A DNA stretch of 64,000 bases from Clostridiales bacterium (GTDB taxonomy: Bacteria > Bacillota > Clostridia > Peptostreptococcales > Anaerovoracaceae): the NCBI GenBank assembly GCA_015243575.1, contig CP042469.1, positions 2,818,929 through 2,882,928 of the forward strand. The letters are read 5' to 3'. Shown here in pieces: positions 61,598 through 64,000 of the stretch. How positions within the stretch are numbered: position 1 is the first letter of the stretch; each line of letters opens with the position of its first letter. The position numbers and the translations under genes are program-made. The notes below the pieces were generated by a model, which did not search any database, had not been told where the DNA came from, and worked only from the letters and a program-made list of their open reading frames with translations.

Positions 61598-62179
61598 CTA
61601 TATCTTGATCATTCCCGAGAAACCGAGGAATGACAGTGCCAGCATGCCGGCAAGAATAAATGCGATACCCATTCCCTGCAAAGGTTTTGGTACGTCAGCA
61701 TACTCCAGCTTTTCTCTCAGGCTGGCCATCAGCACGATGGCGATGGCAAAGCCCACACCGGAACCAAGGGCGTTCACAACACTTTTCATAAACGTGAAAT
61801 CCGATTCCGCATTGATAAGCGGAACACCGAGAACCACGCAGTTTGTTGCGATAAGAAGCAGGTAGATCCCCCACATCCCGTAGAGTGCCGGGGCATACTT
61901 CTTAATAACCATCTCCAGAAGCTGAACGAAACTGGCAATCAGAAGTACAAAAACAACAGTCTTCAGGAAAACCAGATCCAGAGGCAGCAGCACAAAGGTA
62001 TACACGACCCAGGCCAGCATGGAGCTCAGTGTGATTACCGAAGTAACCGCCATCCCCATACCAAGGGACGCATCCAGTCGTTTCGAAACTCCAAAGAAGA
62101 TACACAGTCCCAAAAAACGGGTTAAAACGAAATTATTTACGATGGCAGCACTGATAAACAGCAAAAGATATTCCGTCAT
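61598..62179 (-). CDS. rnfA: Rnf complex subunit RnfA
   Basis: A 193-residue protein with six helices: NNFVLTRFLGLCIFFG carries the Cys of the membrane [2Fe-2S] site shared with RnfE, and LLIATNCVVLGVPL holds the second. It overlaps rnfE by four bases. It forms the ion-moving membrane core with RnfE. Confidence 0.95.
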   Translation of the reverse strand: MTEYLLLFISAAIVNNFVLTRFLGLCIFFGVSKRLDASLGMGMAVTSVITLSSMLAWVVYTFVLLPLDLVFLKTVVFVLLIASFVQLLEMVIKKYAPALYGMWGIYLLLIATNCVVLGVPLINAESDFTFMKSVVNALGSGVGFAIAIVLMASLREKLEYADVPKPLQGMGIAFILAGMLALSFLGFSGMIKI

Positions 62180-62799
62180 TGTGCGTCAACCTCCCTCAAT
62201 TTTTTTGCTTTCTTTGCCTCATAGATTTTGAGGCCGCCGATCATGTAACCGATCAGGAGGAATGCTCCCGGAGGAAGAATCATGATCAGTGCAGGGTTGT
62301 ACCAAGCACCAAGAATGGTATGTCCAAGGATGGTTCCGCTGCCCAAAAGCTCGCGGATTACACCGATGATTACCATGGCTAGAGTAAATCCGCTGCCCAT
62401 GCCGAGTCCGTCAAAGAAGGAAGGAATGACCTTATTCTTTGATGCAAAAACCTCTGCTCTGGCAAGGATGATGGCAAATACTACCACGAGCGCCAAATAG
62501 ATGCCCAGTTCTTTGTAAAGCAGCGGTGCAAAAGCCTCAAGCACCAGTTCTACAAAGGTAACGATGGTGGCGATGGACGTAATGTAAACCGGTACCCTGA
62601 CCTTGGGGTTGACCAGATTTCTGATCAGGGACACAGAGACGTTGTTTGCAGTAATAACAAACATAACCGAAAGTCCCATGGTAAAAGCGTTGACCACGGA
62701 GGTGGTAACAGCCAAGGCAGGACATAGGCTCAAAGCCAGTACAAAGATTGGATTTTCGTCGATTAGTCCCTTTTTATAGATATTCCAAAGGTTTCTCAT
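62176..62799 (-). CDS. rnfE: Rnf complex subunit RnfE
   Basis: A 207-residue membrane protein homologous to RnfA, from ATG 62799 (GGGAGGGAAG before it). NPIFVLALSLCPALAVTTS contains the conserved Cys; six helices follow. It begins two bases after the rnfG stop. Confidence 0.94.
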   Translation of the reverse strand: MRNLWNIYKKGLIDENPIFVLALSLCPALAVTTSVVNAFTMGLSVMFVITANNVSVSLIRNLVNPKVRVPVYITSIATIVTFVELVLEAFAPLLYKELGIYLALVVVFAIILARAEVFASKNKVIPSFFDGLGMGSGFTLAMVIIGVIRELLGSGTILGHTILGAWYNPALIMILPPGAFLLIGYMIGGLKIYEAKKAKKLREVDAQ

Positions 62800-62800
62800 T

Positions 62801-63382
62801 CTACTTCCCTCCCGTAAATTCAATCACCTCATCCACAGCGGCCCGAACTCCTTCGGTTACTGCCCTGGAAGTGATGGTGGCTCCGGTAAGTGCCTGGACA
62901 TTCTCTTTGTTGGAAGGATCTTTTACGACGATCAAATCATCTGAGGTTTTCCCCTTAATTCTGTCTCTGAAGAAGTCCTTTGCCGCACTGTCCCCGAGTC
63001 CCGGAGTTTCATTCATGGACAAAATATTGTAGTCAATTACCTTTCCATCCGTCGATACGGCTACCATGATCTTGATGGTTCCGCCATATCCCTTGCTTTC
63101 GCTGGGAACGATATAGGCGATGATGCTGCCGGCCTTTTCGGCGGCAAACCAGCCTTCCTGTCCCTCTACCGCATTGAAGCTATCTGCCTCAGCCACAAGG
63201 TCCTTCATTGCCTGTTCCTCCAGCATTTTGGCCTTCTCCACTGCAATGGGATGGGTAATAAAATATGTAGTTGCCAGAATAATTCCCGAAACCAAACAGG
63301 CTATGGTCAGATTCATGGCAATCTGCAGGATTGAATATTCTTTTTCCACATGGGCTGCATGTGTATCATGTGTTTCTGACAT
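62801..63382 (-). CDS. rnfG: Rnf complex subunit RnfG (covalent FMN)
   Basis: A 193-residue protein with one N-terminal helix (about 20-45) and an FMN-binding domain outside. The covalent flavin site is in LTGATITSRAV (Thr of the S/T-GAT motif). Relays electrons within the Rnf complex. Confidence 0.94.
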   Translation of the reverse strand: MSETHDTHAAHVEKEYSILQIAMNLTIACLVSGIILATTYFITHPIAVEKAKMLEEQAMKDLVAEADSFNAVEGQEGWFAAEKAGSIIAYIVPSESKGYGGTIKIMVAVSTDGKVIDYNILSMNETPGLGDSAAKDFFRDRIKGKTSDDLIVVKDPSNKENVQALTGATITSRAVTEGVRAAVDEVIEFTGGK

Positions 63383-63386
63383 TTCT

Positions 63387-64000
63387 CTACCTCCCTGTTC
63401 CGTAAATTCTAGGCTTGATCACAAGATCAATCAGAGGCGTCACACAGTTCATCAACAGGATGGAGTAACAAACTCCTTCAGGATATCCGCCTTTGAGACG
63501 AATCAGTGATGTGATCATGCCCGCTCCGATGGCAAAGATGATCTGTCCCCTTTTGGTGATGGGGGCAGTAACCATATCAGTGGCCATAAAGAATGCTCCG
63601 ATGATCAGACCGCCTGCCATCATGTGAAATACCGGATCGCCTGTGAAAAAGCCTTCCGGCCCGAATATCCAAGTCAGTATGCCTACTGTTGCAATCATAA
63701 CCACTGGAATCTGCCAGTTGATAATCTTTTTCCAAACCAGAAACAATCCGCCAAGAATCAGCAGAACGGTGCAGGTCTCGCCAATGCTTCCATTTCTCAT
63801 TCCAAGAAACAGTGCTTTGTAAAGCTCTGTCTGGCCCCCAAATGTCTCAAGAAGCTCCGAATAGCCCTGAAGCTTTAAGATACCAAGCGGTGTTGCGCTG
63901 GTCACTGCGTCAACAGGTGTTTTTATGACAGACCAGGTTGTCATGGCAATGGGCCAGGAAACCATCAAAGCCGCTCTTCCGATGTGCGCCGGGTTGAAAA
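63387..64000 (-). CDS. rnfD: Rnf complex subunit RnfD, N-terminus cut by window edge
   Basis: The frame is open from base 64000 to the stop at 63387 (204 codons). It begins within FNPAHIGRAALMVSWP, so the true start is outside. FMN-binding threonine motif in DAVTSATPLG, and several helices. rnfC is expected just beyond the window. Confidence 0.93.
   Translation of the reverse strand, partial: FNPAHIGRAALMVSWPIAMTTWSVIKTPVDAVTSATPLGILKLQGYSELLETFGGQTELYKALFLGMRNGSIGETCTVLLILGGLFLVWKKIINWQIPVVMIATVGILTWIFGPEGFFTGDPVFHMMAGGLIIGAFFMATDMVTAPITKRGQIIFAIGAGMITSLIRLKGGYPEGVCYSILLMNCVTPLIDLVIKPRIYGTGR

Overview
The window reads as the chromosome of a strictly anaerobic, spore-former-type Firmicute (class Clostridia). 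It carries a trimeric [FeFe] hydrogenase (HydABC), an Rnf complex, a second sensory-type [FeFe] hydrogenase, corrinoid methyltransferases with in-frame amber (pyrrolysine) codons, GABA/4-hydroxybutyrate fermentation genes, a split transketolase and strong AGGAGG-type ribosome binding sites. The content recalls amino-acid, amine and GABA fermenters related to Anaerovorax/Emergencia, or methylotrophic acetogens. That placement is inference. No rRNA, tRNA, insertion sequence, prophage or CRISPR array was seen.

Left part (1-14.5 kb), nearly all on the minus strand. A partial DMT-type permease and an SMR exporter lie at the edge. Next comes a methylamine/quaternary-amine and GABA module: corrinoid protein, dimethylamine methyltransferase MtbB (amber at 10975-10977), a 42-aa membrane protein plus a sodium:solute symporter, a non-pyrrolysine MttB homologue, trimethylamine methyltransferase MttB (amber at 6167-6169), an acyl-CoA dehydrogenase, 4-hydroxybutyrate dehydrogenase and 4-aminobutyrate aminotransferase. 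A consensus sigma-54 promoter and an inverted repeat precede it, and a PAS-containing sigma-54 activator lies directly upstream. The module could take an N-methylated 4-aminobutyrate or gamma-butyrobetaine-type substrate to methyl groups plus a C4 acid.

Middle part (14.5-31.5 kb): a TPR-DUF4037/DUF4125 pair, an N-acetylglutamate-synthase-like acetyltransferase, a nitroreductase, an ABC exporter, a short phenylacetate-CoA-ligase-like protein, NagB with a ROK regulator, and a LacI-controlled operon of a ComEC-like hydrolase, a tripartite tricarboxylate transporter (TctCBA) and a secreted repeat protein.

Sugar region (31.9-49.5 kb): a zinc alcohol dehydrogenase; a polyol/sugar operon (GPH symporter, zinc dehydrogenase, split transketolase, SDR) with a divergent AraC regulator; and a beta-glucoside locus in which a LacI regulator and ABC importer face cellobiose phosphorylase and a GH1 beta-glucosidase, followed by a methyltransferase.

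Right part (49.5-64 kb), hydrogen and energy metabolism. A sensory-hydrogenase operon (2Fe-2S ferredoxin, HydS-like [FeFe] hydrogenase with PAS, SpoIIE-type phosphatase) ends with a TnpB/Cas12-like protein that has lost two of its three RuvC acidic residues. That gene is followed by about 300 bases of hairpin-rich noncoding DNA closing in an intrinsic terminator on the same strand. This is the strongest candidate for an undescribed system here: a domesticated, nuclease-dead RNA-guided protein tied to hydrogen sensing. Then follow HydCBA, a DUF3842 protein, a small Cys protein, a DHFR-fold reductase, and RnfB, A, E, G and partial D. HydABC and Rnf together would link NADH, ferredoxin, H2 and the ion gradient.
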